Made by a program: the position numbers and the translations under genes. Shown in pieces: positions 17,748 through 25,859 of a DNA stretch of 64,000 nt. The notes under the pieces were generated by a model. The model was not told the origin of the DNA. It saw nothing but the letters and a program-made list of their open reading frames with translations, and searched no databases. This stretch comes from Streptomyces sp. Tue 6430 (GTDB taxonomy: Bacteria; Actinomycetota; Actinomycetes; Streptomycetales; Streptomycetaceae): NCBI GenBank assembly GCA_021568835.1, contig JAKGSH010000001.1, positions 620,001-684,000 on the forward strand, written 5' to 3'. The stretch's first letter is position 1; the number at the start of each line of letters is the position of its first letter.

Positions 17748-18994
17748 CTCCGCTCCGCCTCCCGGGCGGCCGGGAGGACCTCGGCCCGGAGGTTCTCCGC
17801 CTGGAGCAGCAGCGCCCCCAGGACCGCCGTGTGCGCCGCGCCCCGCGTGGCCTGGTCGCGCAGACCGTCCTGCAGGCGGAGCCGCAACTCGTCCAGTTCC
17901 TCCAGCGCCGCCGGACCGACCGGTCCGGCCGGCCCGGCCGTTTCCTCCGCGCCGTCCGCCCCGGTGGTCGCGGCCCGCTCCGCCCCGGTGGTCGCGGAGC
18001 GCTCCGCCCCGGCCCGGCAGGCGTCGCCGAGCAGTTCCAGCAGCCGGGCGTACGTCCGCAGAGCCGCCGTCCCGGGCGGGGCGGGCGCGCGTTCGCCGTC
18101 GGCCGCCACCGCCAGCGTGCGGGTGAGGGCCACGACGTGGTCGGTGACCCGGCCCCAGCGGGCGTCCTCGGTCTCCGGCGGCACGTCGAGGGGGAGCCGG
18201 TGCAGAGCGCGCAGTGGCCCGGAGGTCAGCCGCAGGCTCTCCCGGCTCCAGCCGCGCGCCGACCGCAGCCCCTCGCGCCGCCGTTCCAGGCGGGCGGCCG
18301 CCCGTGTCCACTCGGCGGCCGCCCCCGTGTCCCATCCGCCGTCCCGCAGCCCGCCCGCGACCGCGTCCAGCACCGCGCCGGCCTCCCGGGCCAGCGCGAC
18401 CAGGTTCTCCCGCACGTCCCGCAGATGCACCGGCGGCAGCACCAGCGCGTTGACGGTGACCCCGATCACCGCGCCGAGCGCGGCCTGCCCCACCCGGTGC
18501 CCGACCGCCGGCGCCGACACCGCACCGGAGGCGAGCGTGAACACCGCCGTGGTGGCCGCGTAGACGCCCTGGTCGCCGAACCTGGGCCAGTTGGCCAGCA
18601 GCATCAGCACCGGCAGCGACAGGGTGAGCGCGCCCAGGGTGTCCGCGGTGACGGCCTGCGCCGCCGAGGCGCACAGCGTGCCCGCGCAGATCGCCGTCCA
18701 CTGCTGGGCGGCCTGCCGCAGCGAGCCGTACACCGTGGCCTGCACCAGGACCAGCGCCGCCCAGGGCGCCATCAGGGCCATCGGGTCGCCCAGCCAGCTG
18801 CCCGCCACCAGCCAGGCCAGCAGGGCCGCCCCCGCCGCCTTCAACGACTGGACGACCAGGTCCCGTTCCCGGCCGGGCCCGCCGCAGGCCGCCCGCGCGG
18901 CCCGGCCGACGCCACTCGCCTCCCGTCGTACCGCCTCCGTCAGGCGCCGCCCCCAGGACGCCTCCCTCATCCCTGTTCCACCGCGGATGCTCAT
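17741..18994 (-). CDS. FUSC-family membrane protein
   Basis: A 417-residue membrane protein with hydrophobic helices clustered at about residues 50-170 (LLAWLVAGSWLG, then LVLVQATVYGSLRQAAQQW, then AALGAVIGVTVNALVLPP), followed by a long cytosolic helical region. This is the same plan as the protein at 11299-12563, and both belong to the FUSC / aromatic acid exporter group. The ATG overlaps the TGA of the HAD phosphatase gene (ATGA), so the two are co-translated. A second in-frame ATG at 18970 could also serve. Near the C-terminus a Thr/Gly/Ala-rich imperfect repeat (GAERSATTGAERAATTGA) is seen. Confidence 0.82.
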   Translation of the reverse strand: MSIRGGTGMREASWGRRLTEAVRREASGVGRAARAACGGPGRERDLVVQSLKAAGAALLAWLVAGSWLGDPMALMAPWAALVLVQATVYGSLRQAAQQWTAICAGTLCASAAQAVTADTLGALTLSLPVLMLLANWPRFGDQGVYAATTAVFTLASGAVSAPAVGHRVGQAALGAVIGVTVNALVLPPVHLRDVRENLVALAREAGAVLDAVAGGLRDGGWDTGAAAEWTRAAARLERRREGLRSARGWSRESLRLTSGPLRALHRLPLDVPPETEDARWGRVTDHVVALTRTLAVAADGERAPAPPGTAALRTYARLLELLGDACRAGAERSATTGAERAATTGADGAEETAGPAGPVGPAALEELDELRLRLQDGLRDQATRGAAHTAVLGALLLQAENLRAEVLPAAREAERSR

Positions 18995-19647
18995 GCCAGC
19001 GGGCTGTCCTCCAGGGTCGCCAGCAGGTGGGCCGGGCCGTCGTAGACCGCCCGGGCGCCCGCCTCCTCCAGGTCGGAGCGCGCGATGCCGCCGCACAGCA
19101 CGCCGACGCAGCGGACCCCGGCCCGGGTGCCCGCCCGCATGTCCCACACGGTGTCGCCGACGAACACGGCCCGCTCGGCGGGCACCCCGGCCAGCTCCAG
19201 GGCGTGCTCGACGGGCTCGGGCGCGGGTTTGCCCTCCTCGACGTCGTCCGCGCTCGCCGTGGCGGTGATCGCCTCGTCGGCGTCGAGGGCGCGCCGCAGC
19301 GCGGCCAGCTCCGTACCGCTCGCCGAGGTGGCGAGCACCACCTTCCAGCCGTCCTCGTGCAGCCGCCGCAGCAGCGCCCCGGCGTCCCGCAGCGGGGGCA
19401 GCCGGTCGAAGTACTGGCCGTACAGGGCCTTGTGGGCGGCGCTCAGCCCGGCGTCCCGGTCCTTGTCGAGGTCCTCGCCCAGCACGTGGGCGATCAGGTC
19501 GTCGGAACCGAGCCCGATCGCCCGGTGCACGGCGTGCATGGGCACCCGGTGGCCCGCCTGGCGGAACGCCTCCCACCAGGTCACGACGTGCAGGTGATTG
19601 GTGTCGACGAGGGTGCCGTCGACGTCGAAGACGGCGGCGCGTTCCAT
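18991..19647 (-). CDS. HAD-superfamily phosphatase
   Basis: A 218-residue haloacid-dehalogenase-like hydrolase of subfamily I, related to phosphoglycolate/beta-phosphoglucomutase-like phosphatases. Motif I is FDVDGTLVDT (nucleophile Asp8), motif II is LATSASG (about residue 105), and the Lys and acidic motifs are EEGKPAPEP and FVGDTVWDM. The cap domain lies between motifs I and II. It is the first gene of a two-gene unit with the FUSC protein, overlapping by four bases. The substrate cannot be deduced. Confidence 0.88.
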   Translation of the reverse strand: MERAAVFDVDGTLVDTNHLHVVTWWEAFRQAGHRVPMHAVHRAIGLGSDDLIAHVLGEDLDKDRDAGLSAAHKALYGQYFDRLPPLRDAGALLRRLHEDGWKVVLATSASGTELAALRRALDADEAITATASADDVEEGKPAPEPVEHALELAGVPAERAVFVGDTVWDMRAGTRAGVRCVGVLCGGIARSDLEEAGARAVYDGPAHLLATLEDSPLA

Positions 19648-19963
19648 CCGGGGTTCCTTTCGTCGTGCGGGGCCTCACGCGCGCGGGGGACGGTTCCGCC
19701 TCCGCGCGCGGCCCGTACCGGGTACCACGTCAGCGGCCCGCCACGCCCGCCGCCACCCGGGGTGCCGCCGAGGCGGCGGTGCCGGACCGACGGCGCCCGA
19801 CCCGCTCGACGAGAAGACGGAGGACGCGGGGACGCAGGGACGCGGGGACGCGGGGACGCGGGGACGGGGAGACGGGGGGCAAGGCACGGGGAGACAGGGG
19901 GCGAGGGGACGCAGGCGAAATTGGATGATTCATACCGGTCCATTGCGATTTACGCTCTATGAC
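19648..19963. other. Intergenic region with tandem repeat and promoter-like sequence
   Basis: A 316-base gap between divergent genes. It contains the ACGCGGGG-type repeat array (19820-19910) and, directly before the small gene at 19964, a stretch of unusually low GC content (TTGGATGATTCATACC, then TTTACGCTCTATGAC) that probably holds that gene's promoter. Confidence 0.5.
19820..19910. repeat. Short tandem repeat, eight-base unit GGACGCGG
   Basis: About 90 bases of imperfect tandem copies of an eight-base unit, cleanest over 19821-19868 (GGACGCGG, GGACGCAG, then three further copies), then degenerating into GGGGAGAC-type units. It is strongly purine-skewed on the plus strand and lies in non-coding DNA. 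Confidence 0.7.
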
Positions 19964-20218
19964 ATGACCGAAAGCGCGAGCCCTTACATCTCCCAACCGC
20001 GGATCACGGTGCTCGGGGTACAACCGTGCGAGTCGCCGTTCCGCATCGTGGAAATCGACGGAGAGGTGGTCGGTGAGGCCAGGGCCGTCACCGACGTCCT
20101 CGAGACGGCCGCCTCGCACGGCATCATCGTCCACGACCTCGACGACCCGGACGTGGTGCGCTGGGTGGGCGGGGACCGGTACACCTGGAAACCCCGGTAC
20201 CGTCTCCGGCACCGCTGA
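19964..20218 (+). CDS. Small conserved-looking hypothetical protein
   Basis: An 84-residue soluble protein. The sequence (SPFRIVEIDGEVVGEARAVTDVLETAA, shown here in shorter parts: FRIVEIDGEVVGEA, AVTDVLETAASHGI, IVHDLDDPDVVRWVGGD) has balanced composition and normal codon bias and ends with a basic tail. It has no recognised domain. The ATG at 19964 is preceded by an AT-richer promoter-like stretch, supporting a real, separately transcribed gene. Confidence 0.65.
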   Translation: MTESASPYISQPRITVLGVQPCESPFRIVEIDGEVVGEARAVTDVLETAASHGIIVHDLDDPDVVRWVGGDRYTWKPRYRLRHR

Positions 20219-20255
20219 GGATGTTCCGGCCGCCCGCCTCGTCACCCCCGCGTCG

Positions 20256-20948
20256 TCACCCCTGCTCCGGCACCCCGCGTCGTCGCACCCGGCGCTCCCG
20301 CGCGTGCACGGCCCGGCTCATCCGCCGGCCCAGCAGCACGTACCCGATGAGCGCCCCCGTCGTGTTGAGGATGACGTCGTCGACGTCGAAGGCGCGCCCG
20401 GTGACCAGCGCGCCCTGGGCGAACTCCACCAGCAGCATCACGCTCGCGGTCAGCAGCAGGACCCGCACCAGTCCGCGCGCCCGGGGCGCGACGACCGGCA
20501 CCAGCACGCCGAACGGCACGCCGAGCAGCAGGTTCCCGCCGATCTGCTTCACCGCGTCGCGCAGCTCCGGCTGGTTCAGGTACGCCTTCAGCGACTGGCC
20601 GGGCCGCAGATTCGAGTGCACGAGCGCCTCGGAGGCGGGGGACGGCTCCAGGGTGAGCCGGGCCAGCACGACGGCGAACGCCACCATGAACGCGAAGGCG
20701 ATCAGCATCGCCAGCAGTCGCAGGGGGAGCGGCAACGGCCGGCGCTCGCCCTGCTCGGCGCTCGCGGACTTCGCCCGCCCGGTGGACTTCGCTCGCCCGG
20801 CGGGCCTCGCCTTCCTGCCGCGCTCGGCCGGTCCGGTCTTCGCGGGCGGCTCGGTCTTCGCCGGCGGTTCGGGTTTCGCGGTGCGCAGGCGAAACGCGGT
20901 GCGCGCGCGCAGCGCGGCGACACGCGGACGTAGGGCTGCACGGTCCAT
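20256..20948 (-). CDS. VanZ-family membrane protein
   Basis: A 230-residue membrane protein of the VanZ family. The N-terminal 70 residues are cytosolic, basic and repetitive (EPPAKTEPPAKTGP, then ARPAGRAKSTGRAKS). Four hydrophobic segments follow, with the VanZ signature region GNLLLGVPFGVL, then LVEFAQGALVTGRAFDVDDVI and NTTGALIGY. VanZ proteins are linked to teicoplanin tolerance in some bacteria, but most members, including this one, have no proven role. It is encoded alone; the ATG is at 20948. Confidence 0.85.
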   Translation of the reverse strand: MDRAALRPRVAALRARTAFRLRTAKPEPPAKTEPPAKTGPAERGRKARPAGRAKSTGRAKSASAEQGERRPLPLPLRLLAMLIAFAFMVAFAVVLARLTLEPSPASEALVHSNLRPGQSLKAYLNQPELRDAVKQIGGNLLLGVPFGVLVPVVAPRARGLVRVLLLTASVMLLVEFAQGALVTGRAFDVDDVILNTTGALIGYVLLGRRMSRAVHARERRVRRRGVPEQG

Positions 20949-21283
20949 GCGGTCCTCCAGTCTTCAACTTCCCTGCGTGGTAAGGCTGTTACCCCCGAAC
21001 ATCCGGAGGATGCGGGGGCTCACGGCCGGGCTCCCGACCTCTGCCGCTCCCGCTCGCGCGTCGTGAGGCCGGCCGCGTCGCCCCGTCGCGGCCGGCCGGC
21101 CGCGAGGAGGTTCGGGCGGTGGGTCCGCCGCTCGGCACCGCGGCGGGGCCGGAGCCCCGCCGCCCCGCTTCGGCGGGCCGCACCGCCGACGGGGCTCGCC
21201 GGTCCCCCGTACGGGCTCGGGCGCTCCCGCCCCGCCAGGCAGCCCCCGCGGGCCGGTCGGCGCATCAGGTCACGCCCCGTAGG
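20949..21283. other. GC-rich gap with one strong hairpin
   Basis: These 335 bases between the DUF4230 and VanZ genes hold no supported gene. The only structured element seen is the ten-base-stem hairpin at 21140-21163; the sequence before VanZ (CAACTTCCCTGCGTGG on the plus strand) is the likely promoter area. Confidence 0.5.
21140..21163. terminator. 10-bp perfect hairpin after the DUF4230 gene
   Basis: GCGGCGGGGC, loop CGGA, GCCCCGCCGC. It lies about 120 bases downstream of the DUF4230 stop codon in the direction of transcription and has no U-tract. Confidence 0.5.
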
Positions 21284-21946
21284 TCATGAGCCGTAGGTCA
21301 CGCGCACCTCCTTGAAGCCGAGGGAACGCAGCAGGCCCTGGAGCATGCCGGTGGTGTTGCTCTCGGCGCGCGCGGTCAGCTCGCTGTCCTTCGCCGCGTC
21401 GCCGATGTGCCGGACCGCGAGCTTCTGCACGGCCTGCTCGCCGTTGGGGTTGTCCGAGAAGAGGTCGCCGAGCCGGTCCAGCAGGCCGCGTTGCTTGGAG
21501 ACGGCGTAGGAGCGGTCGGGGTCGAGGGCCGGTGTGCCGAGCCGTGCGTGCGGCAGCCGGAGGGTGGCCGACGTGCGGTCGCCGTCGACCGTCACGTCCT
21601 TGTCGCCGACCTTGCCGAGGTCGACGTAGGCGTCCACGGTGCCCGCCCCGACGTACAGGGTCCTGGTGCCGCGGAGCGCGTCGGGGAGGTACTTGGCGTC
21701 CTTCTCCAGGTCGACGACGACCTGGAAGTTGCCGGAGGCGGCCTCGTAGCGGCTCATGTCCTGGATGGATCTGAGCAGCGCGGGCCCCGAACGGTCGTGT
21801 GTCTCGGTACCGAAGACGTCGCGCAGTCCCGGCAGCAGGCTGAACCGGATCCCGGCGAACATCACGACGAGCACGACCACGACGGCGGTGAGCACCTTGG
21901 CCCAGCCGGGCATGCGTCCGGGGAGGCGCTTGATGGAAGTCGTCAT
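21284..21946 (-). CDS. DUF4230 membrane-anchored protein
   Basis: A 220-residue protein with a short cytosolic N-terminus and a single transmembrane segment (WAKVLTAVVVVLVVMFAGI, about residues 14-33). The extracytoplasmic domain matches DUF4230 (SRYEAASGNFQVVVDLEK, LYVGAGTVDAYVDLGKV). This family contains bitopic proteins of unknown function seen in many Gram-positive and Gram-negative bacteria. The start at ATG 21946 follows GAGGGAG. It is probably a single-gene unit divergent from the PRPP-synthetase-like gene. Confidence 0.82.
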   Translation of the reverse strand: MTTSIKRLPGRMPGWAKVLTAVVVVLVVMFAGIRFSLLPGLRDVFGTETHDRSGPALLRSIQDMSRYEAASGNFQVVVDLEKDAKYLPDALRGTRTLYVGAGTVDAYVDLGKVGDKDVTVDGDRTSATLRLPHARLGTPALDPDRSYAVSKQRGLLDRLGDLFSDNPNGEQAVQKLAVRHIGDAAKDSELTARAESNTTGMLQGLLRSLGFKEVRVTYGS

Positions 21947-22147
21947 GTCGGCGCTCCCTCCTTCCTGCTCCCCTGATGCCCGTCGAACGCCTTGGCAGGC
22001 CCGCCTGTTGAGGAGCTGTGACACGGGCGTCCGGGGCGGCCGCGGGCGGGGGAGCGGGCCGGACGGCGTACCGGTGAGGGTGACGGGGAGGGTGACATCG
22101 GACAGCATGGGAGATCCCGCCGGACCCGGTTCATCCGAGGAGCCTCA

Positions 22148-23098
22148 GTGCGTGACATCTCCGTGTTCAGCGGCAGTGCCCACCCCGACCTGGCCGCCGA
22201 GGTCTGCGCCCACCTCGGCGTGCCCCTCAGCCCGTCGCGGCTCAGCAGGTTCGCCAACGACTGCCTGGAGGTCCAGCTCCTGGCGAACTGCCGGGAACGC
22301 GACGTCTTCCTCGTGCAGCCCCTGGTCCGGCCCGTGCAGGAGCACCTGGTGGAACTGCTGCTGATGTGCGACGCGGCCCGCGGGGCGTCCGCGGGCCGGA
22401 TCACCGTCGTCATGCCGCACTACTCCTACGCCCGCTCCGACAAGAAGGACGCGCCCCGCATCTCGCTCGGCGGACGGCTGGTCGCCGACCTGATGGCGGC
22501 GGCGGGGGTGCACCGCGTCCTGACCATGACGCTGCACTCCCCCCAGGTGCACGGCTTCTTCTCGGTCCCCGTCGACCATCTGCACGCCCGCCGGGAACTC
22601 GCCGCCCACTTCCGCCGCCACGACCTCACCCGGACGACCGTCGTCTCACCCGACCTCGGCAACGCCAAGGAGGCCGCCGCGTTCGCCCGGATGCTCGGCG
22701 CGCAGGTGGCGGCCGGCGCCAAACAGCGGTACGCCGACGACCGGGTCAGCATCAACACGGTGATCGGCGAGGTCGCCGGACGGGACGTCATCGTGCTGGA
22801 CGACGAGATCGCCAAGGGCAGCACCGTCCTCGAACTCCTGGACCGGCTCAGGGAGTCGGGGCCCCGGACGATCCGGGTGGCCTGCACGCACGGACTCTTC
22901 GCGGGCGGCGCCCTCAAACGGCTCAGCGAGCAGCCGGACGTGCTGGAGATCGTGTGCACCAACACCGTGCCCGTGGCCGCGGAGGAACACACGGACAAGC
23001 TGCGCGTGCTGTCCATCGCCCCGGCCCTCGCCGAGGCCGTACGGCGTATTCACAACGGTGAGTCGGTCAGCGCCCTCTTCGACGCGGACCGTGCCTGA
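22148..23098 (+). CDS. Ribose-phosphate pyrophosphokinase-like protein (PRPP synthetase paralogue)
   Basis: A 316-residue homologue of PRPP synthetase, which makes phosphoribosyl pyrophosphate from ribose-5-phosphate and ATP. The fold is clear: the N-terminal VFSGSAHPDLAAEV, HYSYARSDKKDAP, VHGFFSVPVDHL and PDLGNAKEAAAFA. It departs from housekeeping Prs at important places. DLHAxQ is TLHSPQ, the PRPP loop DDMIDTGGT is DDEIAKGST, and the catalytic flexible loop is GAKQRYADDRVS. It is therefore likely a divergent paralogue, perhaps for a special ribosyl substrate or regulatory role. The GTG start at 22148 follows GAGGAG. Confidence 0.85.
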   Translation: MRDISVFSGSAHPDLAAEVCAHLGVPLSPSRLSRFANDCLEVQLLANCRERDVFLVQPLVRPVQEHLVELLLMCDAARGASAGRITVVMPHYSYARSDKKDAPRISLGGRLVADLMAAAGVHRVLTMTLHSPQVHGFFSVPVDHLHARRELAAHFRRHDLTRTTVVSPDLGNAKEAAAFARMLGAQVAAGAKQRYADDRVSINTVIGEVAGRDVIVLDDEIAKGSTVLELLDRLRESGPRTIRVACTHGLFAGGALKRLSEQPDVLEIVCTNTVPVAAEEHTDKLRVLSIAPALAEAVRRIHNGESVSALFDADRA

Positions 23099-23113
23099 GA
23101 GACCCGGGCGGGG

Positions 23114-23494
23114 TCATAACGAGCCGTACGCGGCCCCCGGCCGTTCCAGGGCCGACTCCAGGCTGGCCGCGGGCGGCAGCAGCCGGGACAGGCCGGTGGC
23201 CCGCAGGACGCGCAGCGTCAGCGGGTGGGTGCAGACGAGGTGCAGCTCACCACCGTGGTCGAGGACCCGGGCGCGGGCGCGGTAGAGCAGGCGCAGCCCC
23301 GAGCAGTCGAAGAACTCGATCCCGCTCAGGTCGAGCACGACGCGCGGCGTGGGGCCGGCCGTGGCGCCGTCCAGACGGGAGCCGATCTCCGCCGCGGCGA
23401 CGAGGTCGATCTCGCCGCGGAACTCCAGCACCGTGTACCCCCGGTCCTCGCGGACGCGCAGATGCGGGGTGTCCGCGGCGGGTTCCTGCTGCAC
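23114..23494 (-). CDS. STAS-domain anti-sigma factor antagonist
   Basis: A 126-residue SpoIIAA-like protein that would bind and free a sigma factor from a serine kinase anti-sigma factor. The STAS core is complete: YTVLEFRGEIDLVAAAEI, then VVLDLSGIEFFDCSGLRLL with the phosphorylatable Ser of the DCSG motif at about residue 68, then LHLVCTHPLTLRVLRATGL. I chose GTG 23494 because GGAGG lies ten bases upstream; longer forms lack a ribosome-binding site. Three SpoIIE phosphatases elsewhere in the window could act on proteins of this type, but no direct link is shown. Confidence 0.85.
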   Translation of the reverse strand: MQQEPAADTPHLRVREDRGYTVLEFRGEIDLVAAAEIGSRLDGATAGPTPRVVLDLSGIEFFDCSGLRLLYRARARVLDHGGELHLVCTHPLTLRVLRATGLSRLLPPAASLESALERPGAAYGSL

Positions 23495-23962
23495 GACGAC
23501 ATCGCCTCCCACACAGCTCCACCGGTCGGGAGCCTCCAACGGCGGGGGAGCACACGGCAGTTCCCCACCCAGAAAGTTACCCCCGATCGAGTGAATTCCA
23601 GCATGTTCGATTGACATATGTCTTCGAAATAAGGGCGTGTCTCGACCGAGTTTTTTCGCGCCGTGAACGAAGTGGTGAAGAATACCCCTACGGCGGGCGT
23701 ACGCGCGCCCACGAAAGGGCCCGCGTCCGCCGCCGGGGAGTGACGGACCGTCAGTCGACGGTCGGGACCGGCTTGCCGGTGGTCCGGCCGGTGTCGCCGA
23801 GCCGGTGCGCCTCGGCGGCGTCGGCCGGCGGGAACGTCCCGGCGATCGGCCTCTCGCCCCCAGGCGTACCGCAGGACGTTCCAGGCGGCCCGCTGAACGT
23901 TCCGGGCCCCCGCCGCGTCGCAGGAGCGCGAGGCCGACCGGAGGTCGGCCGGAGGGACAGGA
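23495..23962. other. Promoter region and gene-remnant gap
   Basis: A 468-base gap between a minus-strand STAS gene and a plus-strand lipoprotein gene. Near 23590-23690 the sequence is markedly AT-richer (TTCGATTGACATATGTCTTC, then GAGTTTTTTCGCG), which fits a promoter for the STAS gene. Further on lies the oxidoreductase remnant at 23751-23852. Confidence 0.5.
23751..23852 (-). pseudogene. C-terminal remnant of a zinc/quinone oxidoreductase
   Basis: The minus-strand frame ending in TGA at 23751 reads PIAGTFPPADAAEAHRL then GDTGRTTGKPVPTVD. This is how MDR-type NADP-dependent oxidoreductases end (the usual form is PLADAAEAHRLxETGRTxGKxVLTV). Nothing upstream in any frame continues the protein, so it is a truncated gene tail. 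Confidence 0.5.
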
Positions 23963-24823
23963 GTGGACGTGCGCAGAGGGCTGACGGCGATGGTGGCGGC
24001 GGTGGCGGTGGCGGCGGTGGTGGGATGCGGCGCGGGGGACGAGGACCTGGTCGTCGAGGGGACCGCGCCGGCCACCCCCTACGGCGGCCCGCTCGACGTC
24101 CCCACCCGCGACGCGGACGGGAGCTCCCCGCGGGCCCTGCGCGCCGTCACCGGCGCCGCGGGCCGGGCCCTGGAGTGCGAGGGCGAGATCTTCGAGGGCA
24201 ACGGACCCGACGGCTGGAGCGGCGGCGACGCGGGCGGCACCCCGGAGGACGGACTACGGCTCTTCTTCACGCTTTTCGCACCCGAAGTGCCCAGCTCCGG
24301 CTACCGCGTGGAGCGCCGCGAGAGCGACCGGGTGCTGTACTCCCTCGACGTCGGCGGCCGCACCAAGGTGGCCGTCGTCGTCGCCCGCGACCAGCGGGAC
24401 CGGCCCGGCTGGGGCCCCGAGACCAGCGCCTCCTGCGACCCGGTCGAACTCCCCGCCGACTTCGCCGGCTCGCGGCGGTACGAGTTCTGGACGGACGCCC
24501 GGGGCGAGCGGCAGCCCGTCGCCCGCATCCACAGCTCTCCCGGCCCGGAGCACTGCGACTGGCAGTCCGTGCGCTTCCTGACGCTCGGCCGCGGGCCGAC
24601 GGCCACGACGTACGTCCGCGACCCCGACGGCGTCCTCGGAACCGACCTGCCGACCGCCCCCTACGACCCCGACGCGACGCTTCCCGCCGACGCCCGCGAC
24701 ACGGGATACCGTTACGGAGAAGGGCAGTTGTGGCTGACGGGCGACCGCAGGACGGCGTACGTCCGCACCCCCGGCCACGTCGAGGCCTGGCCCGCGGCCA
24801 CGGACGGGCCGGCCTGTATGTGA
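23963..24823 (+). CDS. Secreted lipoprotein of unknown function
   Basis: A 286-residue exported protein. The N-terminus is short and basic, with a hydrophobic segment (GLTAMVAAVAVAAVVG) and a lipobox-like VVGC with the Cys near residue 22, so it is probably anchored outside the membrane. The rest is rich in charged residues and contains EDGLRLFFTLFAPE, GRTKVAVVVARDQRDRPGW and an ALECEGE segment near residue 71. No domain is recognised. GTG 23963 and GTG 23969 are both possible starts after AGGAG. Confidence 0.7.
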   Translation: MDVRRGLTAMVAAVAVAAVVGCGAGDEDLVVEGTAPATPYGGPLDVPTRDADGSSPRALRAVTGAAGRALECEGEIFEGNGPDGWSGGDAGGTPEDGLRLFFTLFAPEVPSSGYRVERRESDRVLYSLDVGGRTKVAVVVARDQRDRPGWGPETSASCDPVELPADFAGSRRYEFWTDARGERQPVARIHSSPGPEHCDWQSVRFLTLGRGPTATTYVRDPDGVLGTDLPTAPYDPDATLPADARDTGYRYGEGQLWLTGDRRTAYVRTPGHVEAWPAATDGPACM

Positions 24824-24827
24824 GGGC

Positions 24828-25391
24828 TCAGCGGCTCGTGTGCAGGGCGACCAGCAACTGCCACACCTGGTCGGCGATCTCGGCGGGCCCCGCGTCCAGC
24901 AGGCCGTGCAGCCAGTCCGCGAGCACCCCGGCGAAGGTCGCGGCGACGGCCGAGGCGACGAGCGGCGCGTCGGCCGCGCCCGCCCGTTCGCGCTCCCGCA
25001 GGCTGTACGCCCGCAGGTCCCGGTGCAGCACCCGGCCCAGCGGGCCCCCGCCGCCCGGTGTCAACAGGGCGCGGTACAGGGCCGCGTGGGGGGCCAGCGA
25101 GGCGAAGAACTCCGCGAGCGCCGCGGGGGCGCGCAGCGGGTCGGGCCGCCCCTGCCAGGCGTGCAGCGCCTCCACCGCCTCGCCCACGACGTCCGCGCAG
25201 GCGTCGACGGCGAGGGCCTCGAGGTCCTCGTAGTGGACGTAGAAGGTGGCCCGGCCGACGCCGGCGCGGCGCACCAGCGCGGCGACGCCGACCTCCGCCA
25301 GCGGCCGCTCCGCGCACTCGTCGAGGAGCGCGGCGCGCAGCCTCGCCCGGGTGCGGGCCGCCCGCGGGTCCCCGGGCTCGCCGCGGGTCAC
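24828..25391 (-). CDS. TetR-family regulator of the DUF1304 operon
   Basis: A 187-residue TetR/AcrR-like regulator. The helix-turn-helix is AALVRRAGVGRATFYVHYEDLEAL at about residues 33-56 (shown as VRRAGVGRATFYVHYEDLE). The GTG at 25391 overlaps the stop codon of DUF1304 (GTGA), so the two genes form one translationally coupled operon. Two 14-base palindromes upstream of the operon (25767-25801) are the expected binding sites, giving autoregulation and control of the membrane protein. Confidence 0.85.
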   Translation of the reverse strand: MTRGEPGDPRAARTRARLRAALLDECAERPLAEVGVAALVRRAGVGRATFYVHYEDLEALAVDACADVVGEAVEALHAWQGRPDPLRAPAALAEFFASLAPHAALYRALLTPGGGGPLGRVLHRDLRAYSLRERERAGAADAPLVASAVAATFAGVLADWLHGLLDAGPAEIADQVWQLLVALHTSR

Positions 25392-25762
25392 CGCGCGATC
25401 AGCACGGCGGCCAGGGCGAGGGCGCCGGGCAGCGCCTGCGCCACCAGGATCCGGCGGTTCGCCGTGGCCGCGCCGTAGACACCCGCGACGATCACGCAGC
25501 ACAGGAAGAACACCTGCGCCCGGAAGCCGGTCGGGTCACCGGCGACCAGCCCCCAGACCAGGCCTGCCGCCAGGAACCCGTTGTACAGGCCCTGGTTGGC
25601 GGCCAGCGGGGCGGTCGCCCGGGCCATCTCCGCGTCGAAGCCGTGGAAGGCGCGCCCCCGTCTCCCCTGCCACAGGAACATCTCCAGCACCAGGATGTAG
25701 ACGTGCAGGGCGGCGACCAGCCCCACGAGAACGTCGGCGACGGCTTCCATCGGATTCCCCAT
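25388..25762 (-). CDS. DUF1304 small membrane protein
   Basis: A 124-residue integral membrane protein of the DUF1304 family, with about four hydrophobic helices (VLVGLVAALHVYILVLEMF, LYNGFLAAGLVWGLVAG, VFFLCCVIVAGVYGAA, ALPGALALAAVLIA). The conserved N-terminal HVYILVLEMFLW and the ANQGLYNGFLAAGL segment are family hallmarks. ATG 25762 or 25750 may be the start. It is the first gene of an operon with the TetR regulator and is likely induced by a compound sensed by that protein. Molecular role unknown. Confidence 0.85.
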   Translation of the reverse strand: MGNPMEAVADVLVGLVAALHVYILVLEMFLWQGRRGRAFHGFDAEMARATAPLAANQGLYNGFLAAGLVWGLVAGDPTGFRAQVFFLCCVIVAGVYGAATANRRILVAQALPGALALAAVLIAR

Positions 25763-25766
25763 TTCT

Positions 25767-25801
25767 TGGACAGGTGTCCACTATAACTGGACGAGTGTCC
25801 A
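25767..25801. promoter_or_regulatory. Twin TetR-type operators
   Basis: Two 14-base dyads, TGGACAGGTGTCCA (25767-25780) and TGGACGAGTGTCCA (25788-25801), have starts exactly 21 bases apart, two helical turns. Between them CTATAA gives TTATAG on the minus strand, a good -10 element for the DUF1304-TetR operon that starts at 25762. Confidence 0.8.
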
Positions 25802-25859
25802 GGAAAGCCGGCGGGCGGGGCGCCCTGCGCGGACAGCCGTCCGCGGCCACACTGGGATC

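Noticed and set aside
19820..19910. Origin or iteron array suspected in the GGACGCGG repeat
   Set aside because: No DnaA-box-like sequence or replication gene nearby; the repeat is a simple microsatellite.
21063..21296. Arg/Pro-rich plus-strand frame in the gap before DUF4230
   Set aside because: It crosses a strong terminator hairpin and has no start signal; composition is that of non-coding GC-rich DNA.
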